A stretch of DNA of 64,000 nucleotides from Archangium violaceum Cb vi76 (lineage in GTDB: Bacteria > Myxococcota > Myxococcia > Myxococcales > Myxococcaceae), in assembly GCF_000733295.1 (NCBI RefSeq), contig NZ_JPMI01000276.1:1-64000 (forward strand). The letters are read 5' to 3'. The position numbers and the translations under genes are program-made. The notes beneath the pieces were generated by a model. That model saw nothing but the letters and a program-made list of their open reading frames with translations, made no database searches and was not told the DNA's origin. This document shows, in pieces, positions 8,532-16,109 of this stretch. Positions within the stretch are counted from its first letter, which is position 1. Each line of letters opens with the position of its first letter.

Positions 8532-9560
8532 GTGAGAGGACGTCTCGTCGGATTGCTGGGAAGTCTGGTGCTGCTCGTGGTGGCGGGAGCGTGCTCGCGC
8601 TCGAAGGAAGGCGCGCAGCAGGCGGGAGGCTCGGACGCGGGCGGCGCGCAGGCCGCGGCCCGGGTGAAGCTGGCGCTCAACTGGGTGCCCGAGCCCGAGT
8701 TCGGTGGCTTCTACGCCGCGAGGGATCAGGGCGCGTTCAAGCAGCACGGGTTGGAGGTGGAGATCCTCGGCGGCGGGGCCGGCGTGCCCGTGTTGCAGAT
8801 GGTGGCCACGGGGCAGGTGGAGTTCGGCATCGTGGGCGGGGACGAGCTGCTCACCGCCCGGGCGCGCGGCGTGGATCTGATTCCGCTGTTCGCCGTGTAC
8901 CAGACGTCGCCGCAGGCCATCATGGCGCACGCCTCCCGCGGGGCGAAGAACATCCAGGACGTGCTCTCCTCGGGCACCATCGCCCTGGAGCCTGGCCTGC
9001 CGTATGCCGCGTTCCTGAAGAAGAAGTACGGCTTCGACAAGGTGAAGGTGGTGCCCTACGACGGCGGCGTGGCGCAGTTCGTGACGAACAAGGACTTCGC
9101 GCAGCAGTGCTTCATCACCTCGGAGCCCATCGCGGCGCGCAAGCAGGGCGCGGAGCCGGTGGTGTTCCTGGTGGCCGATGAGGGTTTCAATCCCTATACG
9201 GCCGTGGTCGCCACCCGCCGGGAGCTGTGGAAGACGCAGCCGGAGCGCGTGAAGCGCTTCGTGGCGGCGGTGCGCGAGGGCTGGCGCGCCTACCTGGACA
9301 ATCCGGCGCCGGCCAACACGGTGATGGCGAAGCTGAACACCACCCTGGACGCGGAGACGTTCGCGGCGGCGGCGCAGGCGCAGAAGCCCCTCATCGAGAC
9401 CGAGGAGACGCGCACCCGGGGCCTGGGGTCGATGAGCCGCGAGCGCTGGGAGACGCTGGGACGGCAGCTCGTGGAGCTGGGCCTCATCGAGAAGGCGCCG
9501 GTCGTGGACGAGTTCCTCCTGCCCGAGTTCACACAGGCCCCCGGCAAGACTTCTCCGTGA
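8532..9560 (+). CDS. NMT1/THI5-like substrate-binding lipoprotein of the ABC importer
   Basis: 342 residues from a GTG start with a GGAGG ribosome site 10 bases upstream. A lipoprotein signal peptide ends in the lipobox VAGAC (Cys21), giving a lipid-anchored periplasmic binding protein. The mature N-terminus ALNWVPEPEFGGFYAA and the GGDELLTARARG segment are characteristic of the NMT1/THI5 group, which includes binding proteins for thiamine pyrimidine precursors and related aromatic compounds. It is the last gene of the three-gene importer operon, 40 bp after the permease. A pyrimidine-like ligand is plausible but unproven; no thi gene or TPP riboswitch is nearby. Confidence 0.88.
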   Translation: MRGRLVGLLGSLVLLVVAGACSRSKEGAQQAGGSDAGGAQAAARVKLALNWVPEPEFGGFYAARDQGAFKQHGLEVEILGGGAGVPVLQMVATGQVEFGIVGGDELLTARARGVDLIPLFAVYQTSPQAIMAHASRGAKNIQDVLSSGTIALEPGLPYAAFLKKKYGFDKVKVVPYDGGVAQFVTNKDFAQQCFITSEPIAARKQGAEPVVFLVADEGFNPYTAVVATRRELWKTQPERVKRFVAAVREGWRAYLDNPAPANTVMAKLNTTLDAETFAAAAQAQKPLIETEETRTRGLGSMSRERWETLGRQLVELGLIEKAPVVDEFLLPEFTQAPGKTSP

Positions 9561-9570
9561 GCCATTGGCG

Positions 9571-9729
9571 GACCCCAATCACAAACACAAAACCACAGAC
9601 ACAAAGACAAGTAAAACACAAACACATACAACAATCCAAACAACAAAAAACAAAAAATCAAATCAAAACACTCCAAATGCAAAAACCGGACCAACAATTA
9701 AATATCAGGCAAATAAATGCAAGCAATTG
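9571..9729 (+). other. AC-rich, G-depleted non-coding stretch
   Basis: About 160 bases downstream of the importer are almost devoid of G on this strand and rich in A and C, in sharp contrast to the GC-rich surroundings. A 66-residue open frame from a TTG runs across it but has no ribosome site and encodes only low-complexity Lys/Thr/Asn, so it is not called. C-rich, G-poor RNA is the classic signature of a Rho-loading region, which fits its place directly after the lipoprotein stop. Confidence 0.55.
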
Positions 9730-9778
9730 ACATCAATCACAGACGTGTCGAACGTCAGTAATTGATGTATTTCTTTTC
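9730..9778 (+). terminator. 17-bp stem-loop with T-rich tail downstream of the importer operon
   Basis: Arms 9730-9746 and 9752-9768 match at 15 of 17 positions around a 5-base loop. The right arm is followed by ATTTCTTTT, a U-rich tail on the plus transcript. It resembles an intrinsic terminator for the ABC importer operon. Confidence 0.65.
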
Positions 9779-9790
9779 TGCGGACGGGCG

Positions 9791-9914
9791 CCTACATGCA
9801 TGGAAATGTAGGCATGATGGGTCAACAAAAAGACGCACATGTGGCGAAATGTAGGCACGATATCCGTCCCATGGCACAGCCGGGGAAAGGAAACATGCCG
9901 AAATGTAGGCATGG
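9791..9914. repeat. Three direct copies of GAAATGTAGGCA, candidate operators of the MFS gene
   Basis: The motif occurs at 9803-9816, 9846-9857 and 9900-9913. The first copy pairs with an inverted CCTACAT at 9791-9797; the third sits in CATGCC...GGCATG (9895-9914). A GATATCCG octamer also occurs twice nearby. The block lies immediately upstream of the MFS transporter, whose ATG is at 9960, so regulator binding sites are the simplest reading. With the two preceding features this accounts for the whole 399-bp gap. Confidence 0.5.
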
Positions 9915-9959
9915 CATGATCCACATCGGATATCCGCGAACAGCGAGAGGGGCACGCCC

Positions 9960-11219
9960 ATGAGCCGTCCGCCCGAGCCCTCATCCACCCCGGCAGCGCC
10001 GCGCCCGGGGCTCCTGGCCCTGTCGTACCTGGCCTTCGTCAGCCTGGGACTGCCGGACGCGGTGATCGGCGTCGCCTGGCCGTCCGTCCGCGAGACCTTC
10101 TCGCTGCCGCAAGCGGCGCTCGGCGCCGCGCTCGCCATGGCGGCCTCGGCGTACTTCACCTCGGGCCTGTTCGCGGGGCGGTTCATGCGCACCGCTGGAA
10201 TCGGCACCCTCCTGGCCGTCAGCACCGCGCTCGCCGCCACCGGTGTCACCGGCTACGGAGTCGCCCCCGCGTTCGCCCTCTTCATCACCGCGGCCTGCTT
10301 CGTCGGGCTCGGCTCGGGCGCGATCGACACCGGGCTCAATACGTACGCCGCCCACCACTTCGGAGCGCGCCACATGACCTGGCTGCACGCCGCCTACAGC
10401 GTCGGGGCCGCGCTCGGGCCGGTGCTCATGACGGCGCTCCTCACGCACGGCGCGGGGTGGCGGGCCGGCTATGCCGTCATCGGCGGAGCGCTCGCGCTGC
10501 TCGCGGTGGCCTTCACCGGGATGCGCCGGCAGTGGGACGCCGGGCCGGGCTCGAGCCCTCCCACGGCCGAGGCCCCGGCCCCCGTGGACGCCACCTCCCC
10601 CACGGTCACCGCGGGGGCCACGCTGCGCCGTCCCCGCGTCTGGCTGCAGATCGCCATCTTCTTCCTCTACTCCGGCGTCGAGGTCACCGCGGGACAGTGG
10701 AGCTACACCGTCCTCACCGAGGCGCGCGGGCTCGGCACCGCGTTGGCCGGAACGTGGGTCAGCTTGTATTGGGCGGGCCTGCTGGCCGGGCGCATCGTGC
10801 TCGGCTTCGTCGTCGAGCGGATGGGCCCCGTCCGGCTCCTGCGGCTCGGCACCGCGGGGACCGTCGTGGGCGCGCTCCTCCTCGCCCTCCCGGCGGTCCC
10901 GGCCGTCCTGGGGCTGGCGTTGCTCGGCTTCTCCCTGGCGCCCATCTTCCCGGCCCTCATGTCCGAGACGCCCCGGCGCGTGGGCGCGGATGCCGCCGCG
11001 CACGCCGTCGGCTTCCAGGTGAGCGCGGCGACGATGGGCGTCGCGGTCGTCCCGAGCGCCGCCGGCCTCATCGGCGAACGGCTCGGGCTCGCGGCCATCA
11101 CCCCGTTGATCCTCGGCGTCGCGGTGCTGCTGGCCGGGGTCCACGAGGTGCTCGTCGCACTGGCCGACCGCCCCACCCCTCCCGGGTCCGGCAGCCGCCA
11201 GACCGCCCCCCGCGGCTGA
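9960..11219 (+). CDS. Major facilitator superfamily transporter
   Basis: 419 residues with about twelve hydrophobic segments in two halves, separated by a cytoplasmic linker rich in Pro, Ala and Ser near residues 190-220. Motifs include GLPDAVIGVAWPSVRETF after the first helix, GLGSGAIDTGLNTYAA in helix 4-5, and LYWAGLLAGRIVLGF in the second half; the pattern resembles the YbjJ/FucP-like branch of sugar or drug permeases. ATG 9960 follows a GAGAGGGG ribosome site. The substrate cannot be read. Expression may be controlled by the repeated motif just upstream. Confidence 0.88.
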   Translation: MSRPPEPSSTPAAPRPGLLALSYLAFVSLGLPDAVIGVAWPSVRETFSLPQAALGAALAMAASAYFTSGLFAGRFMRTAGIGTLLAVSTALAATGVTGYGVAPAFALFITAACFVGLGSGAIDTGLNTYAAHHFGARHMTWLHAAYSVGAALGPVLMTALLTHGAGWRAGYAVIGGALALLAVAFTGMRRQWDAGPGSSPPTAEAPAPVDATSPTVTAGATLRRPRVWLQIAIFFLYSGVEVTAGQWSYTVLTEARGLGTALAGTWVSLYWAGLLAGRIVLGFVVERMGPVRLLRLGTAGTVVGALLLALPAVPAVLGLALLGFSLAPIFPALMSETPRRVGADAAAHAVGFQVSAATMGVAVVPSAAGLIGERLGLAAITPLILGVAVLLAGVHEVLVALADRPTPPGSGSRQTAPRG

Positions 11220-11263
11220 GCGCCGGGCGGCGGCTCCCTCACCCCGGGCCGCCGTTCAGCGCT
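11219..11263. terminator. Bidirectional hairpin overlapping two convergent stop codons
   Basis: Arms pair as 5 bp (AGCGC), a 4x4 internal loop and 7 bp (CGGCGGC). The structure spans the MFS stop and the thioesterase stop. No T run; terminator role inferred from position. Confidence 0.45.
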
Positions 11264-12125
11264 TGTCCTGGCGGATGCGGACGAGGCCTTCCTGGGCCAC
11301 GGAGGCCACCAGCCGGCCCTCGCGGGTGAAGATGTGCCCGCGCGCCAGGCCGCGCGAATTGCCCGTCCACGGACTGTCCATGGCGTACAGGAGCCAGTCG
11401 TTCACGCGCAGGTTCCCGTGGAACCACAGGGCGTGATCCAGGCTCGCCATCTGCATGTTGCGCTGCATGAAGCTGGCGCCGTGCGGCTGCAGCACGGTGG
11501 TGATGAGGTTGAAGTCCGAGGCGTAGGCGAGCACGTACTTGTGCACCTGCGGATCCTCCGGCAGCTCGCCGTCCGCGCGGAACCACACGTACTTCACCGG
11601 CTCGCTCACCTTCGGCTCGAATGGATCGAAGAGCGTCACCGGACGGATCTCGATCGGCTTCTCGCACAGGAACTTCTCCCGGACGCGCTCGGGGATGAGG
11701 TGGGCCCGGCGGCGCAGCAGCTCGATGTCCGAGGCCAGCCCCTCCGGTCCGGGCACCTCGGGCATCTTCACCTGGTGCTCGTAGCCGGGCTCGTCCCCCT
11801 GGAAGGAGGCCATCATGGTGAAGATGGACTCGCCCTTCTGGATGGCCACCACGCGGCGGGTGGTGAAGCTGCCGCCGTCGCGGACGCGGTCCACCGTGTA
11901 CACCACGGGCAGGCTGGCGTCCCCGGGGCGCAGGAAGTAGCCGTGCACCGAGTGCACGTGGCGCTCGGACTCCACCGTCTGGCTGGCCGCCGACAACGCC
12001 TGGCCGATCACCTGCCCGCCGAAGAGCTGCCGGTAGCCCAGATCCTGGCTCGCCCCCCGGAACAGGTTCTCCTCGATGGGCTCCAGCTTGAGCAGCGCCA
12101 ACAGTTCCTCCAGAACGCGACTCAT
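11256..12125 (-). CDS. tesB: Acyl-CoA thioesterase II
   Basis: 289 residues, the usual length of TesB, which hydrolyses medium- and long-chain acyl-CoA to free acid and CoA in the cytoplasm. Two hot-dog domains are recognisable. The first has GGQVIGQALSAA and VHSVHGYFLRPGD near residues 36-70 and RRVVAIQKGESIFTM. The second has ASDFNLITTVLQPHG and MASLDHALWFH, the latter holding the catalytic Asp region, and ends SRGLARGHIFTREGRLVASVAQEGL. The start has a GGAGAAGG ribosome site a few bases upstream. It is a single gene, divergent from the small secreted protein to its right. Confidence 0.95.
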   Translation of the reverse strand: MSRVLEELLALLKLEPIEENLFRGASQDLGYRQLFGGQVIGQALSAASQTVESERHVHSVHGYFLRPGDASLPVVYTVDRVRDGGSFTTRRVVAIQKGESIFTMMASFQGDEPGYEHQVKMPEVPGPEGLASDIELLRRRAHLIPERVREKFLCEKPIEIRPVTLFDPFEPKVSEPVKYVWFRADGELPEDPQVHKYVLAYASDFNLITTVLQPHGASFMQRNMQMASLDHALWFHGNLRVNDWLLYAMDSPWTGNSRGLARGHIFTREGRLVASVAQEGLVRIRQDKR

Positions 12126-12174
12126 CCCTTCTCCTTCTTCTCCACATGGCCCCGGGGCACTCGGCGCCCGGGCT

Positions 12175-12190
12175 GGTACGGCTCCGTACC
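12175..12190. promoter_or_regulatory. Palindrome GGTACGG-CT-CCGTACC in divergent gap
   Basis: A perfect 7-bp inverted repeat with a 2-base spacer, 50 bases upstream of tesB and inside the 325-bp divergent gap 12126-12450. The size and symmetry suit a dimeric repressor. Nothing else in the gap looks like a gene. Confidence 0.35.
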
Positions 12191-12450
12191 ATGGAGGAAA
12201 CAGCGGGGCTTGGCCAGTGCGAGAAGCATGGGGCCGCCCAGGGCACCGCGCGCGAGGCCCACGGGAGGGGGCCCGGTTCCCGGCTGGACAGGCGGCCAGG
12301 AACCCCCGGAGGGCCGGGTCAGGCAGAAGCGGAAGGGGGCCGCTGTTGGGCGGGGACCGTCAGGGTGGGCCCGTACACTGTCGTCCATGCGCCCCGGCGG
12401 CGAGGGACGGTGAGCAGCCCGTCCCCATACCCCGGAGGAGACCCTTACCC

Positions 12451-13011
12451 ATGCGAATCCTGGTGGTCATCGCCTGCTTGATGGGGCTGTTCGGCGCCCT
12501 TCCCGCCCACGCCTCGGGGCTCGAGGACGTGTTCGGCCGGGAAGTGCCGCTCGGACAGGGGCGGCCGGCGGTGGTGCTGTACGCCAACCGGGACACGCGG
12601 GACGTGCTGCGCGAGCACGCCCTGCGCTTCGCGTATGACCTGCGCCGCCAGCACCCCATCGTGGTGGTGCGCGTGGACCTGCGGGGCATCCCCGGCTTCT
12701 TCAAGGGCGCCGCGAGCCGGGAGATCCGCAAGATCCACAACGACTCGCTCACCCGGGTGCGCGAGCTGTTCCTCTCGCAGGGCCAGCAGCCGCCCGCGGA
12801 CCTGGAGCAGTCGCTCTACATGGTGGCCGACACCACCGGGGCGCCGCACAGCGCGCTGGGGCTGGAGAAGGGCTTCCGCCAGGTGCTCGTCCAGGCGCTG
12901 GGGCCCCGGGGGCGGGAGCTCGTACGTGGGCCGTTTCCCGAGGCCGCCGGGGCCATCAGCCGGGCGCTCTCCACACCGTCCCCGTCGCTCGTCAGCACCC
13001 TCTCCCGGTAG
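12451..13011 (+). CDS. Secreted protein of unknown function, possibly thioredoxin-fold
   Basis: 186 residues from ATG 12451, preceded by a GGAGGAG ribosome site; a longer open frame upstream has no support. Residues 1-22 form a signal peptide ending AHAS. The mature part begins with a DVFGREVPLGQGRPAVVLYANRD pattern, then alternates helices and strands (PIVVVRVDLRGIPGF; LYMVADTTG). The order strand-helix-strand and the start resemble YtfJ/thioredoxin-like periplasmic proteins, but there is no CXXC pair, so redox activity is unlikely. Function unknown. Confidence 0.75.
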   Translation: MRILVVIACLMGLFGALPAHASGLEDVFGREVPLGQGRPAVVLYANRDTRDVLREHALRFAYDLRRQHPIVVVRVDLRGIPGFFKGAASREIRKIHNDSLTRVRELFLSQGQQPPADLEQSLYMVADTTGAPHSALGLEKGFRQVLVQALGPRGRELVRGPFPEAAGAISRALSTPSPSLVSTLSR

Positions 13012-13044
13012 CACCCTCGCGGCACGGCTCGCGCGAGGGTGTTT
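13012..13044. terminator. 10-bp perfect hairpin terminator between convergent genes
   Basis: CACCCTCGCG (13012-13021) pairs exactly with 13032-13041, around a 10-base loop and followed by TTT. It starts immediately after the stop codon of the secreted protein and lies before the stop of the convergent lipoprotein gene. Confidence 0.75.
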
Positions 13045-13071
13045 CCAGGAGCACGGCTCGAAGCGCGCGGC

Positions 13072-13671
13072 TCAGGGCGCGGAGATCGTCGTCTCCACCG
13101 CGGGGCAGGACACCGGGCGGGACTGGAGCTGCTCCAGCGAACGCGGCACCTCCGCCTGCTTCTCCACGACGTCCATGAGCCCGCCGTTGAACGCGATGCG
13201 GTAGCGCCCCGGCTGCTTCATCTCGTAGGCCTGCGAGAGATCGACCTGGGCGTCCACGGAGGCGCCGGGCGCGATCGTCACGTAGGCGTCCGCCGACGGG
13301 TTGCCCCGCTTCACCATGCGCCCCAGATAGTTGACCTCGGTGCCGTCGCGGGTCACCTCGAAGTCCTTGCCCATCAGGCCCTCGAGCGGCGTGCGCCACT
13401 TGAGCACGTACAGCGGTTGCGCCGTCCGGTTGGTGAGCTGGAAGCGCAGCGGCACCGGCTCACCCGCGCGCACGCTGGCGGGCACGCTCACCACACAGTC
13501 CAGGGTCGCCGCCATCGCCGGATTCTCCTTCCGAGGCTCGGGAGCCGCCGGGGCCGGTTGCTCCGGCGCGGGGGCCGGCTTCGGATCCACGGTCTCCTTG
13601 CGCGGCGCACACGCGCCCGCACTCAATGCCAGACAGCACAGCGCGACCCAACGGCCATATCCACGAGTCAT
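13072..13671 (-). CDS. Lipoprotein sharing the N-terminal domain of the neighbouring M35 protease
   Basis: 199 residues. A lipoprotein signal peptide ends in the lipobox SAGAC (Cys21), then a Pro/Ala/Glu-rich tether (~22-52) and one ~120-residue beta-sandwich-like domain. That domain is recognisably homologous to the N-terminal domain of the metalloprotease encoded next: both run through a PLRFQLTN/VMVTLTN strand, an LLKF/VLKW segment, an FEVTR-G-V-Y-G segment and a YVT(I/L)APG segment in the same order. It has no protease domain. A lipid-anchored inhibitor, immunity-type or chaperone role for the protease is possible. A strong terminator lies just upstream of its start, so it probably has its own promoter. 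Confidence 0.82.
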   Translation of the reverse strand: MTRGYGRWVALCCLALSAGACAPRKETVDPKPAPAPEQPAPAAPEPRKENPAMAATLDCVVSVPASVRAGEPVPLRFQLTNRTAQPLYVLKWRTPLEGLMGKDFEVTRDGTEVNYLGRMVKRGNPSADAYVTIAPGASVDAQVDLSQAYEMKQPGRYRIAFNGGLMDVVEKQAEVPRSLEQLQSRPVSCPAVETTISAP

Positions 13672-13691
13672 GGGACGGATGCTCTCCTCCG

Positions 13692-13725
13692 GAAAAAAGA
13701 AAAACGGGAGCGTCGCCGCTCCCGT
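13692..13725 (-). terminator. Intrinsic terminator of the M35 protease gene
   Basis: A perfect 9-bp stem (ACGGGAGCG) with a 4-base loop at 13704-13725 is followed, on the minus transcript, by TTTTTCTTTTTT. Textbook Rho-independent terminator. Confidence 0.92.
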
Positions 13726-13767
13726 CTCTCGCTACCACACTTCGGGACTACACCCTGGGCTGATCGA

Positions 13768-14859
13768 TTACGGCAGCGAGGGGGTGTTCTCGGCGAAGTA
13801 CTCGTGGTTGTCCGCGTTGTCCAGGGCGCGGGTGGGGCTGGAGATCGCGAGGCTCTTGGCCGCGCTCTGACCGTAGGCGTGGTCATCCGTGGCGGCCACC
13901 ACGTTGAAGTGGCTCATCTCGTGGACCAGCGTGCCGGCCTTGGAGTCCGTGCCCGTGGTGGGGGCGCTCCAGAAGGCGTTGCACACGTAGATCTTGTACG
14001 GCGAGGCCGGGTACACGTAGGCGTAGTAGCTGTCGTTGCAGCTGCAGTCGACCACGATGGCCGCGTTGGCCAGGGCGTTCTTGATGTTGGTGAAGTGGCT
14101 GCGCGCCGTGCCCACGTTGGTGCTCGAGTAGGTGCCGAACCAGGTCTTGTAGCGCGTGGTGCTGGCGGAGATGCCGTTGAGGTAGGTGGACGCGTTGTTC
14201 GCGTACGTCCGGGCGGAGGTCAGCGCCGAGGAGATCGACGACTGCTCGGAGCTGGTGCAGGCGCCGGAGTACGACAGGCCCTGGGCGGAGACCGTGCCCT
14301 GCGCCTCGAGCTCGGGCTGGCCGCGGCCCTCGATCCACAGGTTCACCAGGTTGGAGTCGAGCTGCGCCGCCTTGGTGATCACCGCGTGGTGCTGATCCAG
14401 CGAGGGCGCGGCGTAGCTGACGGTGTAGGCGCCGGACTCGGACAGATCATACATGCCGGACACGGGGGCCAGGCCCGAGATGCTCTCGCCGGGGGCCAGG
14501 GTGACGTAGTCCTGGGCGGTGGGGGCCGCGCGCTTGATGTGCGGACCGATGTACTCCACGGGCTCGCCATTGCGCGTCACCTCGAACAGCCCCTCCTTCA
14601 GGCGGCCGTCCGGGATGTAGAACTTGAGCAGCTGCACGGGGTGGGACGAGACGTTGGTGAGGGTGACCATCACCGACACGTCCTCGCGGGCGCTCAGCGT
14701 GGCCTTGCTCACCGACAGGCTCACCGCCACCTCGCCGGTGGCCTGCGCGACCTGCTCCGAGGCCGTCTCGAGCTCCTCCGGCGCGCCGCACGCGCCCAGC
14801 ATGGACACTCCGACGAGACTTCCCACCAGCCACTTGAAACCGCGAACGCTCTTGCTCAC
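13768..14859 (-). CDS. Secreted M35-type (peptidyl-Lys/deuterolysin) zinc metalloendopeptidase
   Basis: 363 residues from a GTG start with AAAGGAG 9 bases upstream. A lipoprotein-like signal peptide ends LGAC (Cys24). Residues ~40-160 form a beta-sandwich-like prodomain shared with the neighbouring lipoprotein. The catalytic domain (~190-363) carries HEMSHF, the HExxH zinc site, followed by ATDDHAYG, whose Asp is the third zinc ligand of aspzincins. WFGTYSSTNVGTARSHF is typical of the peptidyl-Lys metalloendopeptidase branch, which cuts before Lys. Several Cys pairs suggest disulfides. Probably a secreted predatory protease activated by prodomain removal. Confidence 0.9.
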   Translation of the reverse strand: MSKSVRGFKWLVGSLVGVSMLGACGAPEELETASEQVAQATGEVAVSLSVSKATLSAREDVSVMVTLTNVSSHPVQLLKFYIPDGRLKEGLFEVTRNGEPVEYIGPHIKRAAPTAQDYVTLAPGESISGLAPVSGMYDLSESGAYTVSYAAPSLDQHHAVITKAAQLDSNLVNLWIEGRGQPELEAQGTVSAQGLSYSGACTSSEQSSISSALTSARTYANNASTYLNGISASTTRYKTWFGTYSSTNVGTARSHFTNIKNALANAAIVVDCSCNDSYYAYVYPASPYKIYVCNAFWSAPTTGTDSKAGTLVHEMSHFNVVAATDDHAYGQSAAKSLAISSPTRALDNADNHEYFAENTPSLP

Positions 14860-14905
14860 GCAGTGACTCCTTTGCCTGTCAAAACCGATAGCTCATGGCT
14901 AACCC

Positions 14906-14930
14906 GGTTAACCAGTTCTTATAACAGAAC
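14906..14930 (-). promoter_or_regulatory. Candidate control region of the M35 protease
   Basis: In the AT-richer 171-bp gap upstream of the protease start there is a GGTTAACC palindrome (14906-14913) next to GTTCT-tataac-AGAAC (14915-14930). The second contains a TTATAA that could serve as a -10 element on the minus strand. No convincing -35 was found. Confidence 0.25.
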
Positions 14931-15030
14931 CAGGAATGTCGTCTATGTGAGACTATTCTTCGAAATATTTGTTCACACGAAATGATTGCCATGCAAATGA
15001 ATTACTTTGCACAGCAACAATCGAGGCACC

Positions 15031-15636
15031 TCAGGGCCGGGCGACCACGGCGAGGATGATGTCGCGGGCCCGTCCGAGCATGGAGTCGACGTGCAGCCCC
15101 GCCTCGCGCACCAGCGCCAGCGTGTCCCGGTCCGGGTTGCAGCCCACCGCCTTGCGCGTGTGGGGGGCCATGGACCGGGCGAGCCAGGCCAGGGGCCGGT
15201 CCCGCGGGAGCACGTGCTCCAACAACAGCACCGCGCCACCGGGACGGCACACCCGGCGCATCTCACGCAACGCGGCGAGCGGCTCCGTGAAGGTGCAGAT
15301 CGCGAACGTGGACGACACCGTGTCGAAGCTCGCATCGGCGAAGGGCAGCGCCGTGACATCGCCTTCCCGGGCCTCGAATGGACGGCGCAGCGCCTGGGCG
15401 CGGCGCGAGGCCTCGTCGAGCATCGCGCGCGAGAAGTCCAGGCCCGTCACCCGGCACGCCTCGGGGTAGAAGGCGAGGTTCTTCCCCGTGCCCACGGCCA
15501 CCTCGAGCACCTCTCCCCGGGCCTTGGCGAGCAGCTCACCCCGCCACCGGTTCAGGAAGAGACGGTCCGGCAACGAGGTCCACACATCGTATTTCTGGCC
15601 GAGATCGTCGTAGATCTCTCGAACATCCTGACTCAC
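15031..15636 (-). CDS. SAM-dependent methyltransferase, UbiE/phospholipid-methyltransferase-like
   Basis: 201-residue class I methyltransferase. Motif I is VLEVAVGTGKN, followed by GLDFSRAML and DVTALPFADASFDTV, then the post-motif VCRPGGAVLLLEH: the usual Rossmann order with a small insertion near the C-terminus. The start is set at GTG 15636 because it is preceded by GGAGGTGAT, a perfect complement to the 16S 3' end; a longer GTG frame at 15666 would place this site inside the gene. It lies 32 bp after the Cys-rich lipoprotein gene. The acceptor is unknown; lipids or small molecules are typical for this branch. Confidence 0.87.
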   Translation of the reverse strand: MSQDVREIYDDLGQKYDVWTSLPDRLFLNRWRGELLAKARGEVLEVAVGTGKNLAFYPEACRVTGLDFSRAMLDEASRRAQALRRPFEAREGDVTALPFADASFDTVSSTFAICTFTEPLAALREMRRVCRPGGAVLLLEHVLPRDRPLAWLARSMAPHTRKAVGCNPDRDTLALVREAGLHVDSMLGRARDIILAVVARP

Positions 15637-15668
15637 CGGGATCACCTCCACGGCGCAGTCTTCCACGC

Positions 15669-16073
15669 CTACCGCTCCACTTCCACGGGAGGCGGGGTGG
15701 TGTTGAGCCGGCAGTGGATGTTGTCGGGACAGCGGCCCTCGGAGCGGGGAATGCAGGTGCCGCAGCAGTTCATCTCATCCGGCGCGCAGGGCGGGGAGCA
15801 CGGGCCGCAATCCACCGAGCCTCCACACCCATCGGAGATGACCCCACAGCGGGCGCGGGCCTTCAGACAGGTGAGGGGCACACAGCGAGTGCCCGCGTCC
15901 ACCACCGGCTCCAGGCCCGCGTCCACCGTGCCCGTCCCCGCGTTCACCGGAGCGGGAGGCGGCTCGGAGCGGGCCGACACACAGGAGAGACCCAGGAGGC
16001 ACGGCACCCACAACCACAGCAGCCGGGAGCGCCCGGCGGGTCGCGACGCGATCATGACGGGGGAGGTGAACAC
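15669..16073 (-). CDS. Cys-rich lipoprotein of unknown function
   Basis: 134 residues. The GTG start at 16073 is supported by GGGAGGG 6 bases upstream. A signal segment with several Arg precedes a hydrophobic stretch and lipobox LGLSC (Cys31). The mature part is rich in Pro and Ala, then has about eleven Cys in a CG-DGCGG-DCG-C pattern, a short disulfide-rich module common in myxobacterial exported proteins. No catalytic motif. Probably in an operon with the methyltransferase downstream. Confidence 0.7.
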   Translation of the reverse strand: MFTSPVMIASRPAGRSRLLWLWVPCLLGLSCVSARSEPPPAPVNAGTGTVDAGLEPVVDAGTRCVPLTCLKARARCGVISDGCGGSVDCGPCSPPCAPDEMNCCGTCIPRSEGRCPDNIHCRLNTTPPPVEVER

Positions 16074-16109
16074 AAGCCCTCCCCCGTGGGTACGGGATTC
16101 GTCCCGGAC

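Noticed and set aside
9565-9765. 66-residue Lys/Thr/Asn-rich open frame in the AC-rich stretch
   Set aside because: TTG start, no ribosome site, low-complexity translation that simply mirrors the base composition.
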